In this document: one piece after another, positions 24,493 through 39,200 of the stretch | How positions within the stretch are numbered: position 1 is the first letter of the stretch | Layout of the letters: the number at the start of each line of letters is the position of its first letter | From: Mimachlamys varia | Lineage: Eukaryota; Mollusca; Bivalvia; Pectinida; Pectinidae | Reading direction: 5' to 3' | Length of the DNA stretch: 64,000 bases | Assembly (NCBI GenBank): GCA_947623455.1 | Contig: OX392534.1 | Coordinates: 41,173,426-41,237,425 of the forward strand | Made by a program: the position numbers and the translations under genes | The notes under the pieces: model-generated | The model's database searches: none | The model's input: the letters and a program-made list of their open reading frames with translations, nothing else | Told to the model about the DNA's origin: nothing

Positions 24493-25285
24493 TTAAATTG
24501 ATTGATAGCATAACATGAAAGTTTACTGTATTCAGATAATTCAGATTCGACTGATAGAAAAATCGAGAGATGGTTAAATAGATGTCTTAATGAAAATGAA
24601 AATGAAAATGAAAACCAATGAAAACTTTTTTTTTGTTTAGGAACCACTAAACATGGTGTTACCATTATAATGCTGGTACATCCATTGTGATGACATTTGT
24701 ACACACTTTACTAAAATGAATTTTATAATTATACAGTAAATAAGGGGTCAATCTGAAAATCACTAACCGCAGTCTCACTTTACATAATAGGCTGCCGCAC
24801 AACCAAACTTATTACACCGACACTCAGAAATCTGTCATTAATGGATTGTTAGTTACCACGATTCCAGTAACCATTGGTCTAGCTGATTGTTAAAAGCCAA
24901 AGCATCTAATGAAAAAAAATGGACAGATCTAGAGCCAACAGTTTCTGACCCTATACCCGGCAACAGGCTAACATTTATTTCTGAACACAATATATCTGTA
25001 AGGAAATCATTGGCACAGTTAACTTCCAGGTCCTGTTTATTACTGATAGTTCAAGATGCTGCACGTGTGTGTGTGTTACGTCTCTCATCTCTCACAGAAC
25101 ACAACCATTGACACAAAAATATAACGTTTTAAATACATCAGTGATAAATATGATTGTCAACTTGATAAAAACAGGATTAAACACTATTCTGTAAGCATTA
25201 AATAATCATTTGCTAAATTTCAACATATACATGTCATTTTAAGGAAAATATAACTATGAATAGATATATAAACTCATTTATCCCA

Positions 25286-25352
25286 CAGGGACCTGAGCAT
25301 TTGTTACAGCTGGTTTTGGACCTAAAATAGGGTGTTTAGAGTAATTTTACAA

Positions 25353-25387
<35 letters not shown>

Positions 25388-25405
25388 GATCAATTTTCGA
25401 TAAAA
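25286..25405. repeat. Dispersed repeat, inverted relative to 34200-34310
   Basis: The segment around GGGACCTGAGCATTTGTTAC and TAGGGTGTTTAGAGTAATTT is the reverse complement of 34.2-34.3 kb. A poly-G run of about 28 lies inside this copy. Confidence 0.75.
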
Positions 25406-25410
25406 ATGTC

Positions 25411-25675
25411 CTGTAATATGTCGTGGCAAAATTGAAGGTTCGCTCAGGTAAAACAAATCCTGACCAATCGCTAGGCATACATGTCCTTTGACAATTACAA
25501 ATATAACCGACTTCAAAGCCTGTCATTTTTTACCGTTTTGTGACCACGCGATTCTTTAATGTACATCAAAGGGTCGAATCAGTCTTCTGGTCTCATCAAC
25601 AAAGTTGGCGCATACGAAGCCTTCGGTTTTACCATGACATATTCCAGGGGCGGGGAGCGTAGGTGATCGTAACTG
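25411..25675. mobile_element. MITE family A copy 2 (ends eroded)
   Basis: Shares CGTGGCAAAATTGAAGG, CCTGACCAATCGCTAGGC, ATGTACATCAAAGGGTCG and GAGCGTAGGTGATCGTAAC with the copies at 4.5 and 35.1 kb, same orientation. Terminal GATATC parts are missing. It is inserted beside the 25.3-kb repeat. Confidence 0.75.
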
Positions 25676-26619
25676 TTAAATTGGAAGAGTTTAATTGTGT
25701 CTTCAGTGGTGAGTGAGATAAGCACATTTAAATCATGTCGTTGGCTAGACTGGGAGTATTTGTTCGCAATTATACGATTCTTCAATCGGACATATACATC
25801 ATAAAAGTTAGATTCCTCAGACACAAAGAAATATCAAAACCAACGATAAAGTCAAAACATATACAACAGGAGGATCTATCAGTGGGATCCAATAAAGCAC
25901 GGGGAACTATCAGTGGAATGGATCCGGAGTTTAAAAAAGTAGTCTTCCCTGTCGATGATATACATCGTATAATTGATTGTAACACCACACTACAAACATA
26001 CTAAGACGTCCGATAAAATATCTGGACATACATGCAGTTTTGACAGGCGACTGAAATTCTATAATAAACTGAATAAGACCTTTCTGTTGAATGTCAGTAT
26101 ATATTCCACTGTGTATCATATGATAAGCTAGACTATTAAATAATATCTATAAAAGCGTTGTACAATGGCACGTTCATTTTACATCAAAACCTCTTTAAAC
26201 TGACAGAAAACTCAATTTTACAGCAATTGTTATTTTATGTATAAGCAGAGCAAATATGCAAGTGTTGAACTTAACCTCAAAATAAAACTGAATTAACCTA
26301 TTTGGTTCATGTAGTGTTTTTAAGATATGTCAGTTTGTTTCATCGGTCCAGTTATGATAATGTTATCTCGACTACTTCATTATACATTGTTCATTTAAAA
26401 GAGTTTCTGCTTTGTACAATGTTTTAGAGAGCACTCTCTATAATACAAATTAAAATGTTTATACGCTGCTAATGCGAGTTGGCATTTCCTAGTACGGAGT
26501 AGGTTGCTTTGATGTTCAAAGAGTGGCATTATGGCTATATTGTTATATTTTATAAGTGAATTCTTTACATCAGATTTCTTTCATAGAAAAACCGGTTGTG
26601 AAAGAGAAGTAAATCGAAA

Positions 26620-27055
26620 ACAAGATATCCCAAAGGGATCTTGGCTCCCACCTTCCAAGGGAAACTTGCATATGAAATTAAAGATAGGTCAATTCAGCAC
26701 TTTTCAGGATATAGCTAACGGTAACAAAATTTGTTGTCAAAATCCATTATGACCGTCTTTCAACCATTTAGTTTTTACTGATCATTCCCAAAATCAAAAG
26801 GGCACAACTAGGGAACATGCTTATGAAATTTGGGAAATATCAATCGTTCACTTCTCAAGATAATAATAACAGTTAAAATTGTTCATGGTCAAAATTCAAG
26901 ATGGCCGTCTGTCTGTCATTTTGTATTCCCGATCAGTCCCAAAATCAAAAGGGCACAACTTGTGACTAAGGAGAACCTGCATATGAAATTAGAAAAAGAT
27001 CGATCCAGAACTTCTAAAGATGTAATGGTAACACGAATTGTTTAAGGACGGACGC
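26620..27055. repeat. Diverged tandem repeat with GGGCACAACT blocks
   Basis: About three units sharing CCCAAAATCAAAAGGGCAC, CATATGAAATT, and TGGCCGTCTG or close variants. No coding potential. Confidence 0.6.
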
Positions 27056-27249
27056 AGGAAGGTTTGAACAGCCGGCCACCTGTTGATGGTGGACCAAAAA
27101 TACAGCACGATGTCTTCTTGGAATGTTTAACGTTCATGTTAAAACGAAATATTTTGGAGAGTGCTCTCCCTTTTATCATTAAAATATATAATACTTCTAT
27201 TATGGACGATATGTGTATTTGGCGGAGCTCATTCCGCTAGATATGACTA

Positions 27250-30200
27250 CTACAGGCGTGTGTCATACTCTTTGTCCGAGAGTCGATCATCCATGGCCTC
27301 CCCAAGGGGGACAACCCACGTATCCACCTCCGGACAGCTTCCGCTGCTGCTTGCCCTCTCCCCGGTGTACGACGCGCGACGACTGTCGTCCTCGTCTTGG
27401 GTGGTCTCGGTCATCGGTCCCTCGCCTCTCAGTATGTCGACGTCAGGGATGGGACTGGTCACCTGGCCAACCCGCCAGTTCGTTGTCTTGGTGAGCAGGG
27501 TGCGCTCCAACTGAGAATAAACGCAGTGTAATTATGTTATTAAGCCAATCCGGGATAGATTGGTCAAAGAATGGAAAAGATCTATATAGAAGAGTTTCTG
27601 CACCAGTATTGGATAAAGCAGACACATAGAACTGAAAAAGATGTCAGTGGACTTGTACTGACAACATTGTTTTCTGTTTCAAATTGAGAAGAAAATTATT
27701 GATTTTGAAAGATGACATTGTAATGTATCTCTAGATCTGATCGTAATTAAATTGGTAACAGCTAATCACACGTTCTTCAATGGTCGGTGCTGATTATATA
27801 AGCAGAATCGGGACGTCCGTTGTAACTTAGAAGTTTTGTACCTGCTTGGCGTATCGGGTTCCTGACGGACAGTACCACAAGCCCGTTCTCGCCTTGTTCC
27901 GGAGGTAGACTATGGCAATAACCCCCACAAACGCCACAAAACTGGACAGAATTATGACGGTGAGGAAGAGGCCGAAGTGCTGGGAGAAAAGTGAAGTGAC
28001 GCCGCCCTCATCCTCTGGTACCGGAATATCGTTCGGATTGTCGGGTACAGAGAATTCAGCTAACTTCGCACCGTAGATACTTAACTGTATAAAAGAAAAC
28101 GATACTCATTAAATGACATTGAAACTTAATAATAACTCGTATACACTGTACAACTGTTAGATTTGTGCTTGGGTCGTTTTCGCCATTTTTTTCGATTTCG
28201 TTATGGCAATACATCGAGTGATATTACCTTTGTATACAAGTTGATCTGAGAAGGGATTTCAAATCATTCACCACTGAAGTTCCATTTTGAAATATTCAAA
28301 CCTTTGAATTGGAAGAGTTCAAATGCGTCTTCAGGGATAATTGAGTTTAAACAAGAAGGATATCACAACTTACATCTTGCTCTAGGGATTGTCTGACTTC
28401 ACTTTTCTGCAGCAAGAACGCAAGGTAATCGTCACGCACAAAAACGCCTGAAAAATACAGAACGCAGAAAAGTGTGTCGTATTAATTGAAGTCTTCAGGA
28501 AACTCTTTACAACAAACATTTAAATTGCATGTTCTTTGGTATTCGAAAAATTCAGAGAATACCAAAGCGTCAACAAAACCATAATCCGAGCTCAAAATCG
28601 ATTATACTTGGGGCAAAATATGAACAAAGGAATTACATGTATTTACATGGAGACCATTGTAAAAGTACAAAAGAATAAGACCAGGTGTACTGGAAGAGTA
28701 AGCGTCTTCTGCTTCATTGTAGGAATCTGGTAAGCAAGTTAACCAAATAAAGATAACGTTTCCTTTCGTATTACCATTCCTAGCACTTAGCTGTTATATC
28801 TATTGACAGTGTTTGTTAAATTGAAGATATGCCAAGGCTTGAAATATAAAGTCTGTACCCGATGGGTTTTTAGCTTCCAACAACAGCACGGTGATGTTTC
28901 CCGATGAGGTAGTATTCCGTATATAGATATCAGATGGAAGGAAGTGGGTCCTGTTTCTATGCAGAGTTGTGTTCCTAACGTCTCGGTAGAAGCGTCTCTT
29001 GTGAAATCGTGTGAGCATTCGTGAAAATGCTGTTTGGACGGATGTGTAAAATTCCCTTTCAGCCTGAAATAGAAAACGACCCATTTGTTCGTATCTGAAT
29101 TTCGGGTACATCATCCAGTTCTTGTGCTATTCTAACAATACATGTGTATGTGGTTGCGTGTCCTTGATATATCATGTAAATTGGTAAGTACTCTATTTGA
29201 AAAGTTCTTAAATTTATCATATAAATTCTCTACATTATTTACTGCTTCCTCTATGCTTCTTTTTAAATTAAAATATATTTATCATCATTTCCTTCTTATC
29301 TACCATCTGGAGATCCTTCCCAAAGTAACCGATCGTTAGCGCGCTTTTGACCATCCTGCCCGTATAAGTATAACTGTACATCATACGATAACGTACCTTC
29401 TTATTTGCGAAAGCTCCATCACGAAGGCTGAAGACCACCTGGATGCATTGAGTGCACTTGTCCTTGGTTACGCTGTGTGGAGGAATCGTTGCCACAGTGG
29501 TCATCTTGGACGGAAGCACAGCAAGAGTGGCCGATGGCGATATGGCGGGACGAATAGACTGCGGTGAAACACTTGATACGGTCAACTGTTGTAAAGTTTC
29601 AGACGCGGTCATGTGCTTCCAGACAGAAGAAGGGGACAACTGGTGTAAAGCCGAAGACGATAGCTGTGAGGCTGTAGGATAGGACGAGGACGATAGCTGT
29701 GAGGCTGTAGGATAAGACGACGACGATAGCTGTGAGGCTGTAGGATAAGATGCATGTGAAACAAGAGAGGAGGACGCAAGTTGGAAAGGAGTGTGAGTAG
29801 ACGCGTATAGTGAAGTGGAAGACTGTTGGTGTAAAAGAGTAGAAGAGAGTGAGTGTGGAACTATAGTAGAAGTGGTTGACTGTAACATGAAACTTGCAGT
29901 AGAGGTATGTTGAATGATTGTAGAAGAAGACACCGAAGAAACAAAGGACGACGTCAGTTCCTTTCTTGTAGCTTGTGTTGAAATTCTGTCTGGAGTTGCA
30001 ATCACTAGAGAGGAGCTACTAGAAACCGAATCGGTACCAATGTTTTCCGACGTTATCGAAAGCGATGTGGCAGAAGGCTGAAGACAAGCACTACAAGATC
30101 CTATGGGTAGGCTAGTATGAGATCTCCAAGTTTCATCGACCGTTTTTGAGGGTAATTCCGACGCAAGATCTAGTTTTAGTTGACTGCGAGTGGCGGTTGT

Positions 30201-33200
30201 ACCATCACTTATGTCGGTTGCGGATGACGACGAAAACGTAGCATCAGAAATGGTGTTGGTAGTAGAAGTGGCTACAGATTTACTATCTGAATCTGTCGAT
30301 GAAGCCATTGTTGATGTTTGAATTGTGTGGTAGTCTGTGGTGACCCTTGACGTTTGTGTTTCACTATACACTGCTGTTGTGGACGGTTGATCGCTCTTTG
30401 AGGAACCTGCAGTGTGTGTAACCAAGGCACGTCCGTTATCACTAGACGATTCTATTAATGAAGAAGATCCGTCCATGAATGCTTCTTGAATCGTTGATTT
30501 GTCAGCTGTTGCTTGCATATGAGTTGTAATTGAAAGTGTCGTTTCTCCAGACAAAGCTCCTTTTCGTAATGATGCACTATGTGATCCAGTCATTGTATTT
30601 CCCTCAAAGGTTGTGAGTGCAGATGCGACGGGTTGCCCGGATGTGAAGCTGACGGGTGCTCTCGTTCTGTCACGCAACACCGAGAAGTAGAACGTGATTG
30701 GTGTTCTCGTTACGTACTCGGTCGTTGGTGGTAAAACAGATGTCGCCTCATCTGAAGAAGAAACAAATTTAACACTCGCATTTGCTGCTCTATACAAGCT
30801 GTTGAAACATTTACAGTCTACGTGTTTCGTAAGTTTGCTTATCAATTCATATTCAAAATGCAACTTGTCAAACATGAAACTTTCTTGCTTTTTGGTATTC
30901 ATAGCATTAAGCAAGCCATCAGGAATGGAGACCTGTTTTACAACCATCTTTGTGGACTCAATATAACGTTCGACCTGGAGGACGTTAATACCAGGGGCTA
31001 CATTCAATATACCGACAGTAAAATTGGATAGACGTACGGTTTCATATAGACGACATACAGACATTTAATATAGAGCTTACCTAGACTACAATGGAGATGA
31101 GACGCTACGCAGGCTCTGTTGGGACATCTTGTCTGGCCTTCTGGACAAGGCAAGTCATCTAAGCGATACAGTGATAGCCTTATTCGATAACATGCGTTTA
31201 TTCATTATTGGTGTCAGTTATAGTAAATACAATTAGTACGTATTTGGAAATTTCACTTTCAAAATTGTAAATGAAAAGCAAAGCAAAGAAGAAAATATAG
31301 GCTAGCTCGGAATATACACTCCATCATTTTGTTCGTGGGCTATAAACAAAGGAAATATTTTTAATTCTCATAGAAGATATGTAGATACCAGGTCATTAGA
31401 TCATAGAAAAGTCTAGTTTACCGCTAACGTCTGGCGAAGGGCTAGTTACCACAGATGTCAGAAAGCTTACATTAACTTAGAAACACTTACCAGGAGTGGA
31501 GACGTCTCTAATAGATCTACCATCTACACCAAGGTGACCATTGCTGGCTGGTCCAGCATTAGTGTGGGGTCTTAGACGTCGCCTGAATCTGTCGCTGGAG
31601 TCAGCTGGCTCTCCGGTCTTAACTGTGTCAGGAGATATGTCGCTACGTGGTCCTGAAAGATAACATGGAGGCGGGAGAACTGTAACAAGGACATTGCAGA
31701 ACAAACAATCCAATATAATAATATGCGATATAACATCCAATCTGTACCAATATTTACTTAAATAATATCGTTTTTACCTTCATATTGAAAGGTTACGCTC
31801 TCTACAATATGACGATTATCTAGCAAAAACGCATTCATTAGGTTTTTTCAAGACGAACTTTAAAAGTGAAACTTTACGGCGGCGAAATTGTATAATTGAT
31901 GTATACTTTATGTAGGCACAAGTGCGAGAACTGATTTTGTGAAATTAATGGATATCAATTGCATTAAAAGATGAATTTGGCTACCGCAGAAGAATATGTA
32001 TGGTTAGAAATAAAGGCAAACTTTTGGTTTGTTGGTTGGTTACGAGTTTTAAGCATACACTACATTGACACAAGTCTTTGTACGGTCGGCGTAAGCAACT
32101 GCTCAAGTCTATTCTTTTTCAAGTATGTCGTACCTTCAGCACAATATCCCACACTGCACCTGTCGGTGGGGCGGAGCCAGTACAGGAAGTAGTCGCCACA
32201 GTTGTGCACGAGTGCTGTTTCCTTGACTACACAGCACTGCCACACACTTAACACCGGATAGGCACCACACACGAGCCCACGGACCGTGTGACCAGGCTGG
32301 GGCAGATCCTCTCCTTGTAGATCTAACCACAGAGCCACAGTCAGTCCACACACGTGATTCTGTAGCCAAATATAATCAAAGTACTGAAAGTACTGAAACG
32401 CTAAAACTTCAAACAATAGTTTGTATATTTCGACAGCTATTGAAGTGTTTTTGTTGTAGGGTTACTAAGTTTCGATATCACAAAGTTTCAGAATAAGGAT
32501 TAAGTAAGTATTTAGAGTAAACCCAATAACACACAAGTTGTTTAGATTGGCGAGTTGTATTTCAAGCTACATGTACAATTTAGTTTTGCCCAAAGTTACG
32601 TTTATTGGGCCTTTAACAATTTAGCTGAAATATCAATTTTTATTACAAATGAAAACATTTACAGGGAAGCGAATGTGTTTATTTCAATATTTGCACTGAA
32701 ACAACAGTCTTAAAGCCTAAATTAGTCCTATTACGATATCTTTACCAAGCCGGAGAAAAATAATGGTATGCAAATATGTCATATTCACTTACATCTCTAG
32801 GCTTAATATTATCAATTATCAAGTTCATATACAGAGCAGCGAAAATTACATGTATGTTGGCCGTGACCTATGTATATAGGGCCGCACAGAATTACGGGAA
32901 TGTACACGATAAAGGTTTTTGCATGCCAGAGTTATAATATAAGTGTTATTTCTACTAAATGGCAATTGCTATGTACACTATACAGGTTTTGATAAAGTTT
33001 CATAAAAACAAAAATGTGAACCTTCAGTGTATAGTGATATGTGAAGCACAGAGAACGTAACTTATAAAACCACGAGCTTTTTGCTCGCCATAAAAAAAGT
33101 ATAAGTGTTATTTTCAATAAGTCAAGTGTTTTGCCAATTCATATGTACATTATGCAGGTTCTGATAATGTCTCATAAACAACTGTACACTCATTATAATA

Positions 33201-36200
33201 TTAAGTAAGAAAATCGACCAAGTTTGTTCATTCAGTATACATTGCGTTAGTGACTATCAGGGGAAGTAACTCGTAAATAACAATATCTTATCCAGAGGGC
33301 GGATTTACACTGTAATTACGAACTAATATTTCCGACTGACAAATTGGTCAAGTATTTTGGTTTATGCACATGTACAAGGTAACATATCACTGAAATCCAA
33401 ATCAGGGTCGTTGGCTATGGCGCGATTATATAATCAAAGTTTAACATAGCAAACTACACCATGCCAGTACATTCCACGGTCCGTATACGAGAGGTATATA
33501 AGGCCTATAACACGAATGCATGTATACACGCGAGAGGTCAACAAGAGGCAGAGACGTAATATTTAAATGAGCGGTGGGAGTGAAAAATTGATTTCTTTGT
33601 TACAAATCGCATACAGATTATTAAAGTCATCATATTTATTAACAATACCATGGGAACATCATTTCCTGTTAGGTTTAGGCTTTCAAATAGTTCAGATATC
33701 ATGCGATCGGTAGCAATTCAAGATTTTCCGGAGCGGGAGGGGAAAAAATGACATGGGTCAAAGGTCACAGAATAGTGGCAGCAATAGACGCAAAAACTAC
33801 TCGTAGTTTTAGCGCTAAAAAGATATGTATCTGGTAAGTTTGAAGTTTGGCGCGAAAATCTGTTCGTCGAACGCAACATTTAAAGCAGATTTTCAAGTGC
33901 ATTTAACAATTTAGATTTTTGTTTCCATTTGTGACATTGACGTTGGCATAACATATAGGATCAACATACGGTTGCCAAAAATTAAGTTGCGTTGTTTTGA
34001 TAAACATTGTTTTAAAGAAGTTAAAACCCTACACTTATAAGATTTTTTTTTCAGAAAATCAACTGCAACATTGTCCTGATTGTAACAAAATAATTGGAAC
34101 TCTTTTGTGTTTTATCTGCAGTGGAACGAACCTCCTTAATAGGCGGTCTTTTCGGTATGTTACTCTTAAGCCGATTTGCCCCACAGCTTTTATGGCCATT
34201 GAGGGGGCATTTTTATCGAAAATTGATCTTTACTCCAAAATGTGTAAAATTACTCTAAACACCCTATTTTAGGTCAAAACTAGCTGTAACAAATGCTCAG
34301 GTCCCTGTGATTTGCCCTTACAGTATAACACGGTAGCATACTGCAGTGTGTTTTTTACAAACTGTCTAGTCATTTTGTTTCGTATTAATGCTGTGTCATT
34401 TATTCCGTGATTCATTAGTTGGACTCGAGAAAAGAAATGCAGTGATTTGACCTCTGATCCTTTGATATAACTCATCCTCTACACGTATAGGTGCGCAACG
34501 CGACACATTATCACATGCTCTTTAAGTACAGTTTATTCCTATTTTAATCGACGGTTCGTTATGGCGTGTAAAACGTTGCCATATTTTGTGAATTATATTC
34601 AAAAACTTGTGACGAGTATTTAATATCTTGTGAAGAATATTCAATATCCTGTGGTTTATATTCGAAACGCTTGTCATGATGTATAGCCATTATCTTGTTA
34701 TCTATATTCAATATCCTGTAATTTATATTTATTTTCTTGTGATGTGTATTCGATATCTTGTTTTTTGTATTGTTAAATCTTGTGATTGTAAAACCTTAAA
34801 ACTGGATTTAAATTACAAGATATTGAATGTTCGAATATATACTAAAACACATTGAACAAACATCACAAAAGTTTTCGATTTTACATCACTTGGTTTTTTA
34901 TATACATCTTAAGATTACAACGTTCTGCACGCCATAGTTCGGTAGTTCAAGTTCAATACCCTTCGTAACCTTGACCTTGATGGCACAGGCGTGCGTGATT
35001 ACTGACACAGCATCGCGTTTTAATACACATATATGTGGTTTTTATACATAATCTTCTATGGTTTTGTGATTGCTATATACCCACTGTATCCTCGATATCC
35101 AGGGCTTAACATCACCTTCGCTCTCTACACCCTTAAAATATGTCATGGCAAATCTAAAGGCACGCTCAGGTAAAAAAAAAACCTGACCAATCGCTAGGCT
35201 GTAAGCCTGTCCTTTGAAGATTGCAATGGAGCCGCAACCGACTTCAAAGCTTGTCAATCTTTACCGTTATGTGACCACGAGATTCCTTTGATGTACATCA
35301 AAGGGTCGGGCCAGCTTGCTTGTCTCATCAACAAGGTATCGCACACAGAGCCTCTAGTTTTTGCCATGCCGTATTTCAGTGATGTAGAGAGCGTAGGTGA
35401 TGGTAACGCCTGGATATCGAGGATGTAACCCCTTAAGTTTGTTTAAATTTTAGGAAGTATTTACTTTATGAAGCATTTCTATGAATGCATCAGTTTGGAA
35501 CCGTCGGTATTTCCCTATACGATCACGAAAAATACCGACATTTCCCGATTGTGAATAAACGGCTTTACCTTGATACAAGCTGTGGGAAGGGAGGCTGAGT
35601 GTCCGTCTGTAGTCATCATTCTGTACCACCCTTCCTTGATTTGAGAATCACAGTTGTCTCCCCTCTCACTCCCTATTTCCCGCCATTGGTCATCCAAAAC
35701 AGTGTGGTTGCTGCAGATTTCTGCAAAAAAAAGGAAAAATAGCAAGTTAACCAATAGTTACATGACAAAACATATTTTTCTTTCCTTTTTTTTTTTAAAA
35801 TATTTTGCCACCTCAATTTGGTTTGGATACTGTTACGGCTTGTTCGAATGATTAAATGAAAGACAGTTAACTCTTTATGTACTTATTAAGAACATAAAGA
35901 GTATACTACAAGTACAATGCATAAATATTTGTTATGTTAAGCATTAATTAATCAATTAAGGTATCACCTATTTATTAACTAATGCTCAGCATAACAAATA
36001 CTTATGCATTGTACTCTTTGTATACTGTATCTCAGAACGTTATCTTGAGAGGCGACTAATGTGAGTCCTCTGTAGAATCCAGATATTTTGATTTTTATGA
36101 GACATTGAACACAGACAGAAAGACATTATCATAACTTACCTGAGCTGGTCATTCCCAGTGCTCGTTCGAGTATTCCGGACGATACTGCAACATAACGACA

Positions 36201-39200
36201 TATACATCATGTTTATACTACTCGAAGATGTGGGGTGGAAGAGTAAATTTTTAGGATTGACTAAAACCATTCAAATCAAAGTTAACTAAGATTGTTACTG
36301 TCATCATTAACTTCAGGTACTATTTCTCTTCCCCTCCCGGTCTATCCTCCCAATTTCACAGATTATCTCCCTTTCCTTCTTTGTTCCTTTTCCTCTTTAG
36401 CATTTATCACTTGTATTTCTCCCTGATGCCCCCCCCCCCCCCCCCCCCGACCTTCTTCTTATCGAGTCGTCGATTTGTACCTCAATCTGACATTGTGACC
36501 CCCCACCCCCAACCCCCAACGCCCAAACCCCACCCCGCGATTCTATACACATTTTTTCTTTGACATGTCGGCGATCTCTCCATTATAAACATCACGCTTT
36601 TACGGAATTTGTCGAGGTGTTAACATTACGACAGTAGTGCTTCCGTTATACACAGGCTATCATATAACAATTTTAAGGGTTTTATTTTCTTGTGTGTGAT
36701 TAAAAACAAATAGCAAAGTTATGTAAGCTGATGATTTTGCTGAAAATGATTCCCCATTTTAAATATGCCTAAGAGTTTGTCGGTCTTCACCACGAGGTTA
36801 TGCGTAGGTAGCCACTATATGTATCCATTTTAAGTGGCCTACTCTTGCCTGCCTTTTGTGACATATATAGTAACGACGCTAATGGATACAAGTCACTTCC
36901 TTCTAAACTTGAGGAGAAACAACACCCTTACTCCCCCGTAATGATTGATTTCCCGTATACAAATGGTCGGCCAGCCCATCCGCTCCGCACACACTTCAGA
37001 CAATAAGATCACGAGCATCCAAATATGTATGTATTTATGTAACAATTGTAAGTATGTAAGTTATCTTTAGATATATACATGTACTTTACAGTGCCAATTA
37101 CATGTATACTGCAAAGTCTTCAGAAATAATGAACACGTACAGCATTCCAAAAAAAAGGAGAAAATTTATCAAAATTATTTAAGAAAGGTTACATTTATAC
37201 ATATGTGATCTTTTAAGATGATAAAATTAAGTTTAATGCGAAGAGAAAATTTATCAAAATTGAACACGTACAGCATTCCAAAAAAAAGGAGAAAATTTAT
37301 CAAAATTATTTAAGAAAGGTTACATTTATACATATGTGATCTTTTAAGATGATAAAATTAAGTTTAATGCGAAGAGAAAATTTATCAAAATTATTTAAGA
37401 AAGATTACATTATATACGCATATGTAATCTTTTAAGACGACAAAATTAAGTTTAATGCGATGACTTTACTATCATGAATCAGTATGAAATTATTATCGAA
37501 TTAAGTGGAACTAATACAAAATTTAAACCAAGTGAATAAGCCCGAAAATATTTACACCGCTAGATCTATTGTATAATATTTTTATAAAAATTGTTTTGTG
37601 CCTAGGATAATGGAGTTGTAGTGTGCACTGTAACCTATAGCTGTTATGCGTGAAATGTCGTCAATATTGGTGCTGTAACATTCATCTGATGATAAATAGA
37701 TCGTATGTATTACGTAATTACTGGGTAATTTTCATTCCTATTACTTCCGTAGTTCACAGAATCAAGTCACTGCTCTCATACCGGTATGACAGATTAATCT
37801 GCCGAACGCGAGTCACACCCCGGGAATGAAAAACAACCTCATTTTTTTCTAGAGGGTGAAACAAATATCTGGCCTGGTGTACTCTATTTTCCTATAAACA
37901 TACCACAACATTGGTTTAGTGACATATTATAATATAAGTCTGCTACTCAGGAGGCAAAAGGCCCATAGGGTCTATATCGCCAACCTGGTTTGACTTCCCT
38001 AAAATTACTTGATCTATAACTATCTATTCCCCTACTAGGACGTCGGACGGTCCCTAAGCTCAAAGAGGCATCAGGTGCGCCGTTTGTACAAAATTGATTT
38101 CACTGTATCCATTCATTGTTTCAGACCAATTTGAGACAGTATACTCGAATTCCAACACCAGAATATGTTATTTTTCATAATTTGATCATTTTCTTAAATT
38201 GGACCCCGCACCCACTACAGCAACACTACAACATAGATCGTATACACTCTGTAACATAAATCTTATACACATACTACAACATAGATCTTATACACACTAC
38301 AACATAGATCTTATACACACACTACAACATAGATCTTATACACACTACAACATAGATCTTATACACACTACAACATAGATATTATACACTCTGCAACATA
38401 GATCTTATATACACTACAACATAGATCTTATATACACTACAACATAGATCTTATACACACACTACAACATAGATCTTATACACACACTACAACATAGATC
38501 TTATACACACAACAAAGATCTTATACACACTACAACATAGATCTTATACACACACTACAACATAGATCTTATACACCCAACATAGATCTTATACACACAC
38601 TACAACATATATCTTATATACACACTACAACATAGATCGTATACACACTACAACATAGATCTTGTACACACACTACAACATAGATCTTATACACACTACA
38701 ACATAGATATTATACACACTACAACATATATCTTATACATACACTACAACATAGATCTTATACACACACTACAATATATATCTTATATACACACTACAAC
38801 ATTTATCTTTTATACACACTATAACAAAGATCTTATATTCACACTACAACATAGATCTTATACACACTACAACATAGATCTTATTCACACTTCACCATAG
38901 ATCTTATATACACACTACAACATAGATCTTATATACACACTACAACATATATCTTATATACACACTACCACATAGATCTTACACACACCACAACATAGAT
39001 CGTATATACACACTACAACATAGATCTTATACACACACTACAACATAGATCTTACACACACCACAACATAGATCGTATATACACACTACAACATAGATCT
39101 TATACACACACTACAACATAGATCTTACACACACTACAACATAGATCGTATACACACTACAACATAGATATTATACACACTACAACATATATCTTATACA

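Larger units (their letters stand above)
21628..27249. other. Intergenic region between convergent genes
   Basis: Contains the 3'UTR of the Tudor gene, a poly-G tract at about 22902, a long dispersed repeat (23931-24492), the inverted partner of a 34.2-kb repeat (25286-25405) with a poly-G run, a MITE copy (25411-25675) and GGGCACAAC-type tandem repeats (26620-27055). No coding exon with support was found; ORFs here are short and domain-free. Confidence 0.6.

Noticed and set aside
29452..29682. Plus-strand ORF opposite the mucin exon
   Set aside because: Shadow of the Ser/Thr-rich coding sequence on the minus strand.
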